NCBI RefSeq assembly: GCF_000805455.1
Contig: NZ_JSUS01000027.1
Location: forward strand, 1 to 64,000
DNA length: 64,000 nt
Direction: 5' to 3'
DNA from: Acinetobacter sp. A47
Lineage (GTDB): Bacteria; Pseudomonadota; Gammaproteobacteria; Pseudomonadales; Moraxellaceae
Shown here: positions 1 to 8,781 of the stretch, piece by piece
Layout: every line of letters begins with the position of its first letter
Numbering within the stretch: position 1 is the stretch's first letter
Position numbers and translations under genes: made by a program
The notes under the pieces: generated by a model
Told to the model about the DNA's origin: nothing
What the model saw: only the letters and a program-made list of their open reading frames with translations
The model's database searches: none

Positions 1-373
1 GCCCCTGCAGCCCGTCGGCGGTTTGTGACAGCGACTGGCCATCACGATAGGTCACCGTGATCTGGGCTTCGGTATCTTGCCACCCCAAGATCTTGTTCAG
101 ATCAAAGTGTGTACCTAAAGCCAGTTGCCCAGTAAATTCACTGCCGTGGCTTGAATGTTGTTTAGAATCTAAAACTCCTGCAAATTCACCAGTGTAATCA
201 GCAGAAAACTTGTAACCCTGTTCTTGTAACGCAGTGCGTTGACCATTCCAATCACCAAACAGCCATGGGCTATTCGGATCAAATGCGGAAGAAGCAGCTT
301 GAGCATGTTGTGCAAAAAGACTCAATGAAAGAACGGATAAACAAGAAACAATCATAGATTTAGAGATTGTCAT
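1..373 (-). CDS. OprB-family carbohydrate-selective porin, N-terminal part
   Basis: Only the first 124 codons are inside the window; the gene continues past position 1. The reading starts at an ATG at 371-373 (a second in-frame ATG lies six codons later) and opens with a Sec signal peptide (MTISKSMIVSCLSVLSLSLF, then AQHAQA). The mature start contains the OprB-type signature 'PWLFGDWNGQRTALQEQGY' followed by 'FSADYTGEFAG', the first strand region of 16-stranded outer-membrane sugar porins. Family knowledge: these porins let glucose and related carbohydrates cross the outer membrane. No promoter can be assigned with confidence; the 120 bases between this gene and the next minus-strand gene are AT-rich. 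Confidence 0.8.
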   Translation of the reverse strand, partial: MTISKSMIVSCLSVLSLSLFAQHAQAASSAFDPNSPWLFGDWNGQRTALQEQGYKFSADYTGEFAGVLDSKQHSSHGSEFTGQLALGTHFDLNKILGWQDTEAQITVTYRDGQSLSQTADGLQG

Positions 374-496
374 GTTTACGTAACCTTTTATGTTTTTGTG
401 TATAAAAGATTACTATTATTTTTAAATTACAATTTATTTGAAATGTTAACGGTATGGGCAATATTTCAACAAACAGTGATTAATTGCACATATTTT

Positions 497-1615
497 CTAC
501 CATTTGCCCTGCCCCAGTCCCTGACCGATAAATGCATAGCGCATTTGGGAACGGGAAAATTTGATCGGACAAGCCAGTTGAGACTCGGTTTGTGCAGAAT
601 GCTCAGATACGGGCACTTCCACCACCCAGTCACGTTGCTGGGCAATCGGTGAAACCAGCGCTTCATCCAGGCTCAGCACAGGTTCAACACAGAGATCCAG
701 CTGCTGGAATAACTGCTGCCATTCGGAAAAATCCCGGGTTTTGAACTTGTCCCTTAAAGCCTGTTTCACGGCCTGACGATCTGCCGGATCAAACGATGCA
801 CCTTTTGCCAACAACACCGGCAACTCCAGAGCAGCTGCCAAGCCAGCCATAAACTGAGGCTCCAGACTGCCGACAGAGAAATAGCGGCCATCCCGGGTTT
901 CATAATAATCATAAAAGCTTGCGCCATTTAGCATGCCCGCTTCCGGTGCCTGTGGGGTTTGCCCGGCCAGACTGGCAGCAGCAGCCATGCTATTGAGACT
1001 GGCCACACAATCAGTCATGGAAATATCAATATATTGCCCAAGGCCACTACGCTGGCGCTCAACCACGGCCGCAAGGATGCCAATCACGGCATGCAGGGAA
1101 CCACCTGCAACATCGGCAACCTGAATCCCGAGGGGCGGCGGCCCACCCTCCTGACGGCCACTATGACCGGAAACTCCCGCCAGAGCCAAATAATTAATGT
1201 CATGTCCGGCGCGGTCTTTATATGCTCCTGTCTGCCCATATCCGGTAATGGAACAATAGATTAAGCGCGGGTTAATCTCGGCCAGTGTCTCATAATCCAG
1301 CCCTAAACGGCGCATCACATCCGGACGGAACTGCTCCAGTACAATATCAAACCCGGATATTTTATTCTTGATCAGTTCAATACTGGTCTTGTCTTTCAAG
1401 TCCAGCGCAATTGACTGCTTGTTGCGATTCAGATAACTATGTGCAGTGGCCTGACCATTCGCATAGGGTGGCATAATCCTTACCAGATCAGGACGTGTCG
1501 GCGATTCGACATGGATCACTTCTGCACCCATGTCTGCCAGATACATACTGGCAAACGGGCCAGGTAACAAAGTAGAAAAATCTAGAACTTTCAAACCCTT
1601 CAGAGCATTTGGCAT
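497..1615 (-). CDS. alpha-methylacyl-CoA racemase / family III CoA-transferase fold
   Basis: A 372-residue protein of the CaiB/BaiF (family III) fold. It carries racemase-type rather than transferase-type residues: 'AGHDINYLALAG' with His138-Asp139, 'VADVAGG' with Asp168, and 'YDYYETRDGRY' with Glu239, which correspond by motif to the His/Asp/Glu set of mycobacterial alpha-methylacyl-CoA racemase. The expected job is epimerising 2-methyl-branched acyl-CoA esters so that they can enter beta-oxidation, in the cytosol. The neighbouring AraC regulator and thiolase/hydratase pair support a role in lipid catabolism, though it is divergent from them. Start ATG at 1613-1615; length is normal for the family. 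A general formyl-CoA-transferase-like activity is less likely but possible. Confidence 0.85.
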   Translation of the reverse strand: MPNALKGLKVLDFSTLLPGPFASMYLADMGAEVIHVESPTRPDLVRIMPPYANGQATAHSYLNRNKQSIALDLKDKTSIELIKNKISGFDIVLEQFRPDVMRRLGLDYETLAEINPRLIYCSITGYGQTGAYKDRAGHDINYLALAGVSGHSGRQEGGPPPLGIQVADVAGGSLHAVIGILAAVVERQRSGLGQYIDISMTDCVASLNSMAAAASLAGQTPQAPEAGMLNGASFYDYYETRDGRYFSVGSLEPQFMAGLAAALELPVLLAKGASFDPADRQAVKQALRDKFKTRDFSEWQQLFQQLDLCVEPVLSLDEALVSPIAQQRDWVVEVPVSEHSAQTESQLACPIKFSRSQMRYAFIGQGLGQGKW

Positions 1616-1828
1616 GATATTTTTTACTCAATTTATTCAAATTTTCTTTTATACTAGGGCTGCATAAACATAAAAACAATGTCATGTTCAGCCATTTACC
1701 TTGATAGTTTCGGCAATTTAACATGTACACAATGGGCAATTATTTTTCTTGTCAATTGCCCAATTTGATATTTTAGACGGTTATTTAGGTCAATTATCGT
1801 GAATAGTAAAGAAAATGAAGGATTCAAT

Positions 1829-2842
1829 ATGAGCCGTGATACGATCAGCATCCACTTCGTGAATGCGGCTTTAACAGGTGTTAAACGCCTAGGCATGGAC
1901 GTTGAAACATTACTTTCACATGTCGGTATAGAAGCTGAATTGCTCCGCCAGCCCAAAGCCCGAATCTCTCCAGAGCAATATACCCGCTTTGTAAAAATGT
2001 TATGGATGGTAACTCAGGACGAACACGTCGGTTTTGATGTACAGCCGCGCCGCTTAGGTACATTTGCCATCATGTGCCAGTTGATTATCCATTCCAAAAC
2101 ATTAGGACAGGCTCTAGAGCTTTCATCCCAGTTCTACAAACTGTTTGGTGATGAGTGGTCGGTCAGCCTGGAACGGGACAAGCATGAAGCGCGTCTGGTG
2201 CCTCATATTCCCAAAGCATTAGATCCTGATCACTTTATTACTGAAAGTATGCTGATGATCTGGCATGGTCTTGCATCGTGGCTGATTGAACGCCGCTTAC
2301 CTTTGGAACGTGTTCATTTTGGTTATGAACGTCCAAGCCATGCTGATGAATATGATGCATTGTTCTTCGCTCCGGTTATGCAGTTCGATGCCCCACGTAC
2401 CGAAATCACCTTTGCAGCAGATTATCTTGACCTGCCTATCCGTCAGGATGAAAAAACGCTAGAAGAATTCTTGAAGGCAGCACCAGCCCAGTTATTAGTG
2501 AAATTCAAGAACACCAACTCACTTACCTCTCGTATCCGCGATGTGTTAAAGAGCCAGATTGGCGAAGAAATGCCAACGCTCAACGATGTAGCTGCCATGT
2601 TATATTTATCACCGCAGACGTTGCGTCGACGTTTAGCTGCTGAAGGTAAAAGTTATCAGGGTGTGAAGGATGCCTTGCGTCGTGATGCTGCGATTCATTT
2701 ATTATTGACTCCAAACCTGACCCTTGAAGATGTTGCTCAACAAGTTGGCTTTAGTGAAACCAGTACCTTCCACCGGGCCTTTAAGAAATGGACAGGTGTC
2801 ACCCCAGGTCTATACCGTCAACTGCACGGCCATCATAACTAA
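1829..2842 (+). CDS. AraC-family transcriptional regulator (Arabinose_bd-type N-domain)
   Basis: I start this at ATG 1829, which has AAGGA about six bases upstream; a GTG in frame at 1799 would add ten residues without a good ribosome site. The 337-residue protein has an N-terminal effector domain like the family called Arabinose-binding AraC (for example 'RRLGTFAIMCQLIIHSKTLG') and a C-terminal double helix-turn-helix from about residue 235 to 330 ('LNDVAAMLYLSPQTLRRRL', 'DVAQQVGFSETSTFHRAFKK', ending W-T-G-V-T-P). Regulators of this type often control acyl-CoA or fatty acid catabolism. It lies divergent from the racemase and upstream of the thiolase pair, so those are the natural targets; that is inference. 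Confidence 0.88.
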   Translation: MSRDTISIHFVNAALTGVKRLGMDVETLLSHVGIEAELLRQPKARISPEQYTRFVKMLWMVTQDEHVGFDVQPRRLGTFAIMCQLIIHSKTLGQALELSSQFYKLFGDEWSVSLERDKHEARLVPHIPKALDPDHFITESMLMIWHGLASWLIERRLPLERVHFGYERPSHADEYDALFFAPVMQFDAPRTEITFAADYLDLPIRQDEKTLEEFLKAAPAQLLVKFKNTNSLTSRIRDVLKSQIGEEMPTLNDVAAMLYLSPQTLRRRLAAEGKSYQGVKDALRRDAAIHLLLTPNLTLEDVAQQVGFSETSTFHRAFKKWTGVTPGLYRQLHGHHN

Positions 2843-2937
2843 TTTTTTCCACCAGAGTGTTCAACTAGAGATTGTTGAACACTCGTTTCAAACTATGGTA
2901 AAAAATAAGCTTAATTTTACGATAAGCTTGAACAAGA

Positions 2938-3423
2938 ATGATCATAAAAAAAGGTGATTTCACCCACCCACAAGTCCAAAATCTCATTCATATCCATTTA
3001 CATGGCATGCAGCAAAATACCCCAACCGACCATAGTTTTGCATTAGACCTCAGTAGCTTGCAAAAAGATAGCGTGAGCTTCTATACCTTATGGAATGATG
3101 ATCAGTTACTGGGTTGTGGCGCTCTTCAGGAACTAACGCCCGTGCATGCAGAAATCAAGTCTATGCGGACTCATCCTGCTCATTTGCGCCAAGGCGTCGC
3201 AGCACAACTGCTTGAATTTTTATTAAAACTCGCTCAGCAACGTCAATATCGGCGAGTCAGCTTAGAAACAGGAAAAGACGTTCACTTTGATGCAGCCATC
3301 AACCTTTATAAGAAGTTTGGTTTTGTTCAGGGTGATGCTTTTGCAGAATATACCGAATCGCCCTATAACCAGTTCTTTCATTTAGATTTATCGAATGAGT
3401 CCATCAACTCAAGCTTGAGTTGA
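2938..3423 (+). CDS. GNAT-family N-acetyltransferase
   Basis: A 161-residue GNAT fold. The acetyl-CoA-binding motif A is visible as 'IKSMRTHPAHLRQGVAAQLL' (R-Q-G-V-A in the R/Q-x-x-G-x-G/A position), and the C-terminal motif as 'AAINLYKKFGFVQGDAFAEY'. The family transfers an acetyl group from acetyl-CoA to an amine; substrate cannot be read from sequence. It follows the AraC regulator by 95 bases on the same strand and probably has its own promoter in that AT-rich gap. The ATG at 2938 is the only sensible start. Confidence 0.85.
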   Translation: MIIKKGDFTHPQVQNLIHIHLHGMQQNTPTDHSFALDLSSLQKDSVSFYTLWNDDQLLGCGALQELTPVHAEIKSMRTHPAHLRQGVAAQLLEFLLKLAQQRQYRRVSLETGKDVHFDAAINLYKKFGFVQGDAFAEYTESPYNQFFHLDLSNESINSSLS

Positions 3424-3424
3424 T

Positions 3425-3544
3425 CTACGCATTGAATAGCCATTGCTCAATGCCTTTTGGATAAACTGGATATTGATCCAGTTCAAGCTGTTCCCGACTC
3501 AACCATTGAGCGGTATAAGTCAAGCCCTCTGTATCACAATCCAT
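3425..3544 (-). pseudogene. possible remnant of a NUDIX hydrolase C-terminus
   Basis: Between the GNAT gene and the thiolase there is a 39-codon minus-strand reading, ending in TAG, that looks protein-like: it contains 'YTAQWLSREQLELDQYPVYP' and then 'KGIEQWLF', resembling the tail of small NUDIX pyrophosphohydrolases. Just upstream (higher coordinates) the frame is broken by a stop, and no NUDIX box is present, so if this is real it is a decayed fragment. The plus strand of the same bases also has a 57-codon open stretch without a start codon (about 3441-3618). I cannot choose firmly between a remnant and chance. Confidence 0.3.
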
Positions 3545-3668
3545 TTTTCAATCAAGTTGCCAAATTGGCGAAAAACATCAAAGCAGCCAATGTTTATCAT
3601 CATTGCGCTGCCACCTAAATTGAGTACACTCGATAAACAACAATTTTAAGGTGATACAAGGAAAACCT

Positions 3669-4874
3669 ATGAGCGAGGCCTACATTATTGATGCCATTCG
3701 CACACCACGCGGAAAAGGAAAAAAATACGGCTCACTATATGAAGTAAAACCGATTACATTGCTCACAACATTACTGAACGAATTACAACAGCGTCACCAG
3801 CTCGACACATCCAAAGTCGATGATATAGTCTTGGGTTGCGTCACCCCTATCGCAGATCAAGGTGGGGATATTGCCAAAACTGCAGCGATTGCAGCGGGCT
3901 GGAATGATGATGTTGCTGGCGTGCAAATTAACCGTTTCTGTGCATCTGGTTTAGAAGCTGTCAACCTGGCTGCACAAAAAGTCCGTTCTGGTTGGGAAGA
4001 TGTGGTGGTTGCCGGTGGTGTGGAATCCATGTCGCGCATCCCGATGGGTTCCGATGGTGGCCCTTGGACACTTGATCCTGAAACCAACTTAAAATCATCT
4101 TTTGTACCACAAGGTGTGGGGGCAGATTTAATTGCCACTTTAGATGGTTATAGCCGTGAAGATGTCGATGCTTTTGCCGTCGGTTCCCAACAAAAAGCGG
4201 CAGCCGCTCAGGCCAAGGGCTATTTCGATAAATCAGTAGTGCCGGTCAAAGACCATTCCGGGGTCATGATCTTGGAAAAAGATGAATTTATTAAAGGCAA
4301 TACCACCCTTGAAGGTTTGGCAAAACTGAATGCCAGCTTTGAAATGATGGGACAAATGGGCTTTGATGCGGTTGCCTTACAGAAGTACCCGGAAGCGCAA
4401 AAGATTAATCATGTGCATCATGCCGGCAACTCCTCAGGCATCGTCGATGGCGCTGCAGTGGTGTTACTGGCTTCTGAAAAAGCAGTGAAGGAACAAGGCT
4501 TAAAACCACGAGCCAAGGTACTGGCAACGGCATTGGTCGGTACCGACCCGACCATCATGCTGACCGGCCCGGCTCCTGCTGCACGCAAAGCCTTGGCCAA
4601 AGCGGGCTTAACGATTGATGATATTGACCTGTTTGAAGTGAATGAAGCCTTTGCTGCGGTCGTGATGCGTTTTATCAATGAACTCAAGGTGCCAGCAGAG
4701 AAAGTCAATGTCAACGGCGGTGCAATTGCGATGGGTCACCCGCTCGGTGCAACGGGTGCCATGATTTTAGGCACCTTGCTGGATGAACTGGAGCGTCAAG
4801 ATAAAAAACGTGGTTTGGCCACATTGTGTGTCGGTGGTGGCATGGGGATCGCCACCATTATTGAGTTGGTGTAA
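3669..4874 (+). CDS. acetyl-CoA C-acyltransferase (thiolase)
   Basis: A 401-residue thiolase, starting at ATG 3669 with AAGG seven bases before; an upstream in-frame GTG at 3651 is not needed. Catalytic features are complete: nucleophile Cys91 in '[11 protein letters not shown]', 'NEAFA', His357 in '[15 protein letters not shown]', and the acid/base Cys387 in 'CVGGGMG'. It cleaves 3-ketoacyl-CoA with CoA (or condenses acetyl-CoA units). The gene ends ten bases before the multifunctional hydratase/dehydrogenase, so the two form an operon equivalent to a fatty acid oxidation complex, with the order thiolase first (opposite to E. coli fadBA). Chain-length preference cannot be read. Confidence 0.93.
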   Translation: MSEAYIIDAIRTPRGKGKKYGSLYEVKPITLLTTLLNELQQRHQLDTSKVDDIVLGCVTPIADQGGDIAKTAAIAAGWNDDVAGVQINRFCASGLEAVNLAAQKVRSGWEDVVVAGGVESMSRIPMGSDGGPWTLDPETNLKSSFVPQGVGADLIATLDGYSREDVDAFAVGSQQKAAAAQAKGYFDKSVVPVKDHSGVMILEKDEFIKGNTTLEGLAKLNASFEMMGQMGFDAVALQKYPEAQKINHVHHAGNSSGIVDGAAVVLLASEKAVKEQGLKPRAKVLATALVGTDPTIMLTGPAPAARKALAKAGLTIDDIDLFEVNEAFAAVVMRFINELKVPAEKVNVNGGAIAMGHPLGATGAMILGTLLDELERQDKKRGLATLCVGGGMGIATIIELV

Positions 4875-4884
4875 GGAGCACAAC

Positions 4885-7020
4885 ATGAGCGCGATTAAAT
4901 ACGAAAAAAACGCTGACAATATTGTAATTCTTACCCTTGATTCATCGGGTCAATCTGCCAATACCATGAATGCAGAATTCCGTGAGTCACTCCAGCAAGT
5001 CAGTCAAAAGCTCAAAACTGAAACAGACCTGAAAGGCATTATTTTCCGTTCTGCCAAGAAAACCTTCTTTGCCGGTGGTGACCTGGATGAACTGATTCAG
5101 GTTCAGCCTGAACATGCCACTGAGTTTTTCAAGATGATTGAAGAGCTCAAGGGTGACTTACGTGCGATTGAAACGTTAGGTGTACCTATTGTTGCGGCCT
5201 TAAATGGAACGGCGCTCGGCGGCGGTTGGGAAATTGCTTTAGGCTGTCATTACCGAATTGCCATCAACGATCCAAAAACCAAGTTTGGCTTGCCTGAGGT
5301 GACCTTAGGTTTGCTGCCAGGCGGTGGTGGTATCGTACGTATGGTGCGTTTGCTTGGCCTGCAAAATGCCTTTCCATTTCTGATGGAAGGCAAGCAGTTT
5401 GGTGTCGATAAAGCCAAATCGCTCGGTCTGGTACATGACACAGCCGAGAACGAACAAGAACTGTTAGATAAGGCGATTGCCTGGGTCAAAGCCAATCCAA
5501 AGTCACAGCAACCTTTTGATGTCAAAGGCTACAAAATTCCGGGTGGCGACCCGAAAACCCCTGCGGTGGCACAGGTCCTTGCCATTGCCCCTGCAATGCT
5601 GCGTGACAAAACCAAAGGCTGCTACCCTGCGCCTGAAGCAATCATGGCAGCAGCAGTTGAAGGTGCTCAGGTCGATGTTGATACGGCGTTACGTATCGAG
5701 TCACGTTACTTTACCCAGCTGACAGTCGGCCAGATTTCCAAAAATATGATCGGTACCTTCTGGCACGGCCTCAATGCCATCAAGTCTGGCGCAAGCCGCC
5801 CTGCAGAGGTTGCAAAATGGCAGGCCAAGAAAGTCGGAGTACTGGGTGCGGGCATGATGGGAGCAGGGATTGCCTATTCGACTGCAATCAAGGGCATTCC
5901 TGTGATCTTGAAAGATATCTCGGTCGAAAATGCAGAGAAAGGCAAAGCCTATTCGCAAAAGCTGCTCGATAAACGTGTATCACAAGGTCGTATGAGCGCA
6001 GAAAAACGTGACCAGATTTTATCGCTGATTACTGCAACTGCAGATGCAGCAGACTTGCAAGGTTGTGACCTGATCATTGAAGCAGTCTTTGAAAATCAGG
6101 AGTTAAAGGCCCAAGTGACTCAGGAAGCTGAGCAATATCTGGCTGAAGATGGCATCTTTGCTTCAAATACCTCTACCCTGCCAATCACAGGTTTGGCATC
6201 CGCCAGTAAAGATGCACAAAAATTCATTGGACTGCATTTCTTTAGTCCGGTAGATAAAATGCAACTGGTTGAAATTATTAAAGGCAAACAGACCTCGGCA
6301 GAGACTTTGGCCAAGGCGTATGACTTTGTACAGCAAATTGCCAAAATACCAATCGTGGTCAATGACAGCCGCGGTTTCTTTACCAGCCGTGTGTTCGGGA
6401 CCTTTATTCAGGAAGGGATGCGTCTGCTTGCTGAAGGTGTGCATCCAGCCAAAATTGAAATGGCAGCACTAAAAGCGGGTATGCCTGTAGGTCCGCTTGC
6501 GATTCAGGATGAGGTCTCTTTAACCTTGACTGAACATGTTGCCAGTGAAACCCGTAAAGCTTTGCAGGCTGAAGGTCAGGATTTAGCCAAAACTCCGGTA
6601 GATGAAGTCATACATACCATGATTCATGAGCTGAACCGTAAAGGCAAAGCAGCAGGTGCCGGTTTCTACGACTATCCTGAAAATGGCAAAAAGCATTTGT
6701 GGGACGGGCTTAGTCGCTGGCACAAGGAAAATCATATTTCTGAACAGGACATGATTGACCGTTTCCTGTTTGTTCAGGCACTGGATACCTTGCGCTGCTA
6801 TGAAGAGGGAGTTTTAGAATCGGTCATTGATGCCAATGTCGGTTCAATTTTTGGCATCGGTTTTGCACCGTGGACTGGTGGGGCGATTCAATTCCTCAAT
6901 CAAAACGGGATTGAGCAATCCCTGCAACGTGCAGAACAACTCGCAGGCCAATATGGTGAACGTTTTGTGCCACCTCAACTGTTAAAAGACCTCGCGCAGC
7001 GAAAACAAAACATTCAATAA
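4885..7020 (+). CDS. multifunctional enoyl-CoA hydratase / 3-hydroxyacyl-CoA dehydrogenase
   Basis: A 711-residue fusion, FadB/FadJ-like in length. ATG 4885 is chosen because AAGGAG sits seven bases upstream and the protein then begins at the conserved N-terminus (MSAIKYEKNADN). The crotonase half has the oxyanion loop 'FFAGGDLDEL', Glu116 in 'GGGWEIALG' and Glu138 in 'LPEVTLGLLPGGGG', equivalent to the two catalytic glutamates of FadB. The dehydrogenase half has an NAD-binding GxGxxG at about 321-326 ('VLGAGMMGAGIA') and catalytic His451 in 'GLHFFSPVDKM'. With the upstream thiolase it supplies the hydration, oxidation and thiolysis steps of beta-oxidation. A strong terminator follows. Confidence 0.93.
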   Translation: MSAIKYEKNADNIVILTLDSSGQSANTMNAEFRESLQQVSQKLKTETDLKGIIFRSAKKTFFAGGDLDELIQVQPEHATEFFKMIEELKGDLRAIETLGVPIVAALNGTALGGGWEIALGCHYRIAINDPKTKFGLPEVTLGLLPGGGGIVRMVRLLGLQNAFPFLMEGKQFGVDKAKSLGLVHDTAENEQELLDKAIAWVKANPKSQQPFDVKGYKIPGGDPKTPAVAQVLAIAPAMLRDKTKGCYPAPEAIMAAAVEGAQVDVDTALRIESRYFTQLTVGQISKNMIGTFWHGLNAIKSGASRPAEVAKWQAKKVGVLGAGMMGAGIAYSTAIKGIPVILKDISVENAEKGKAYSQKLLDKRVSQGRMSAEKRDQILSLITATADAADLQGCDLIIEAVFENQELKAQVTQEAEQYLAEDGIFASNTSTLPITGLASASKDAQKFIGLHFFSPVDKMQLVEIIKGKQTSAETLAKAYDFVQQIAKIPIVVNDSRGFFTSRVFGTFIQEGMRLLAEGVHPAKIEMAALKAGMPVGPLAIQDEVSLTLTEHVASETRKALQAEGQDLAKTPVDEVIHTMIHELNRKGKAAGAGFYDYPENGKKHLWDGLSRWHKENHISEQDMIDRFLFVQALDTLRCYEEGVLESVIDANVGSIFGIGFAPWTGGAIQFLNQNGIEQSLQRAEQLAGQYGERFVPPQLLKDLAQRKQNIQ

Positions 7021-7047
7021 GCCCACTCTCAAGCTGAAGCGCTATCA

Positions 7048-7085
7048 GCCTGTATGGAACACTTTGACCATACAGGCTTTTTCTT
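7048..7085 (+). terminator. rho-independent terminator after the beta-oxidation operon
   Basis: Ten-base perfect stem (gcctgtatgg / ccatacaggc) with a ten-base loop, followed by TTTTTCTT. It closes the thiolase/hydratase operon. Confidence 0.85.
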
Positions 7086-7185
7086 GCTGCAACAGAATCA
7101 AAGTAAAACTTTCGAGCATTACGTCACGATTTATGCTATAACCACCAACAGTTTTGCTTTATTTTTTGTCCTTTGGAACTATCTT

Positions 7186-7404
7186 ATGTCTGAGAAACTC
7201 TGTCCAGAAACCTCACCGTGGGGTTGGAAAGCATTAATTATCACCTGTATTTTAAGCTTCATTTTCATGGTGATTTTTTATTTAGCCATGAATAACGAAC
7301 CAGACTATATGCCAATGAATAAAAACAAGGTGGCACCACAGTCTGAAATGTCATCCTCCATGATGTCTGAAACCAGCACGGAAAGCCATCAGCACAATCA
7401 CTAA
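7186..7404 (+). CDS. small membrane protein with FYLAM..EPDYMP motif (paralogue 1)
   Basis: A 72-residue protein starting at ATG 7186; longer in-frame readings run back into the terminator and are unlikely. After a short polar N-terminus ending 'PWGWK' there is one membrane segment ('ALIITCILSFIFMVIFYLAM'), then 'NNEPDYMP' and a polar, Met/Ser/His-rich tail. I do not recognise a named family. A second gene 1.1 kb downstream encodes a clear paralogue sharing G-W-K, I-I, LS-IF, FYLAM and EPDYMP. It is probably a single-pass inner-membrane protein with the conserved motif just outside the bilayer; function unknown. Confidence 0.65.
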   Translation: MSEKLCPETSPWGWKALIITCILSFIFMVIFYLAMNNEPDYMPMNKNKVAPQSEMSSSMMSETSTESHQHNH

Positions 7405-7470
7405 AGTGTTATTGTGGAATATGATAAATCCGTGTTAAACATGGGTTTATCATCATATTCGAGATTTGCA

Positions 7471-8325
7471 ATGCTTCAACAAAATCGTCAGGCACTGGTT
7501 GTTGAAGGCGGTGGAATGCGTGGTGCATTCACCTGTGGTGTGCTGGATGCATTTTTACAGCAACAGTTTAATCCTTTTGATCTGTGTGTTGGCGTTTCTT
7601 CAGGTTCAACCAATGTCGCCAACTATCTGGCTGCGCAACAAGGCCGTACCCTCCAGATCTACCTGGACCATTCACTGCGTACTGAATTTATCCATTACGG
7701 TCGTTTTTTCAAAGGCGGTGACCTGCTCGATTTAAAATGGATGTGGGAAGTGGTCGAAAAAGAAAATCCGCTGAATCAGGCCCGGCTCTTTGCCAGCCAT
7801 CCTGAGTTTTATATGGTGCTCACCCACGCCATTACCGGCGAAGCCACCTATATTAAAGCTTCAAAAGATAATATTCTGGATGGCCTGAGAGCCTCCAGCT
7901 CAATTCCGGTATTGACACGCCAAGCCGTTGAGGTGTTTGGAGAGCCTTATTTTGATGGCGGTGTAGCAGATGCCCTGCCAGTGCAATGGGCTGCACAACA
8001 GCATGCTGTTTCCAAATTGATGGTATTACGAACCCGCCCCCAGCATTATTATAAAGCAGGCAGTAAGGGCGATCAGTTCCTTGCAAAATATCTGTTCAAG
8101 AAAAATCAAGGCTTTGCACAAAGCCTATTGGCCAGAACACAACGCTATAACGATTCAGTCCAGTTTCTGCGTACTTCATCAGGACAGAAAATTCTGGAAG
8201 TCTGCCCGCCTGATCTGAAAAATATGGCAGGCCGGCTGACCAAAAATAAAGCCAAAATCCGCTATAGCTATGATGTGGGTCTGGAAGTTGGCTTACAGGC
8301 CATTGAGGACTGGAACAGACTTTAA
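7471..8325 (+). CDS. patatin-like phospholipase (YjjU type)
   Basis: A 284-residue patatin-fold hydrolase if started at ATG 7471; in-frame starts at 7414 (GTG) and 7441 (ATG) would add 10-19 residues, with no clear ribosome site at any of them. The active site is complete: oxyanion loop 'VVEGGGMRGAF', nucleophile Ser43 in 'GVSSGS' (G-x-S-x-G), and Asp162 in 'FDGGVADALPV'. Family members cleave acyl esters of membrane or storage lipids and use a Ser-Asp dyad. No signal peptide is present, so it should act inside the cell. It is flanked on both sides by the two small FYLAM/EPDYMP membrane proteins on the same strand. Confidence 0.9.
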   Translation: MLQQNRQALVVEGGGMRGAFTCGVLDAFLQQQFNPFDLCVGVSSGSTNVANYLAAQQGRTLQIYLDHSLRTEFIHYGRFFKGGDLLDLKWMWEVVEKENPLNQARLFASHPEFYMVLTHAITGEATYIKASKDNILDGLRASSSIPVLTRQAVEVFGEPYFDGGVADALPVQWAAQQHAVSKLMVLRTRPQHYYKAGSKGDQFLAKYLFKKNQGFAQSLLARTQRYNDSVQFLRTSSGQKILEVCPPDLKNMAGRLTKNKAKIRYSYDVGLEVGLQAIEDWNRL

Positions 8326-8353
8326 AACAGAGTTGGACCATCAATCATACATT

Positions 8354-8391
8354 AAGGCAGGATGAGCATGGCCATGTTCATCCTGCCTTTC
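8354..8391. terminator. inverted repeat, probable terminator
   Basis: Twelve-base arms (aaggcaggatga / tcatcctgcctt) around a 12-base loop, 28 bases after the patatin stop. The T-run is short (TTTCCCC), so termination is likely but not as sure as at other sites here. Confidence 0.6.
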
Positions 8392-8525
8392 CCCTCTCCC
8401 GTATATGTGCTTTTTAGATGAACTCTTTAACCGAACAGGGTTGATCTTGCTATTTTAGACTTGGCAACAGCGACTAAAAAGGCGCAAAATCTGCTTTTAT
8501 TTTTTGATTTATTCGGAAATTGATT

Positions 8526-8756
8526 ATGAATCAGCAACCATCCCCACAAAAAGATTCAAATGAAACCGTATTGGGATGGAAATTTGTCATCATTGTCGGG
8601 GTACTCAGTACCATTTTTTTAAGTTTTTTCTATTTAGCCATGACCCAGGAACCGGACTATATGCCTGGCGCGCAGCGTAAGGCACAGCAACAAAAAGCGC
8701 TTGCCCAGGAAGCTGCGCCGGCCAGCTCCGAAGTAGCCGAGCAAGCTAAGCAGTAG
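8526..8756 (+). CDS. small membrane protein with FYLAM..EPDYMP motif (paralogue 2)
   Basis: A 76-residue protein starting at ATG 8526, with GGA eight bases upstream; TTG at 8520 would add two residues. It has a polar N-terminus, 'LGWKFVIIVGVLSTIFLSFF' as a single membrane segment, 'YLAMTQEPDYMP', then a Gln/Ala/Glu-rich tail. It matches the protein at 7186-7404 in the core (GWK, II, LS.IF, FYLAM, EPDYMP), while the tails differ. I know of no function for this family. Being just downstream of the patatin gene but after an inverted repeat, it may have its own promoter (the 120-base gap is AT-rich). Confidence 0.72.
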   Translation: MNQQPSPQKDSNETVLGWKFVIIVGVLSTIFLSFFYLAMTQEPDYMPGAQRKAQQQKALAQEAAPASSEVAEQAKQ

Positions 8757-8781
8757 TCAGATCGGGCATGCCAATGACAGC

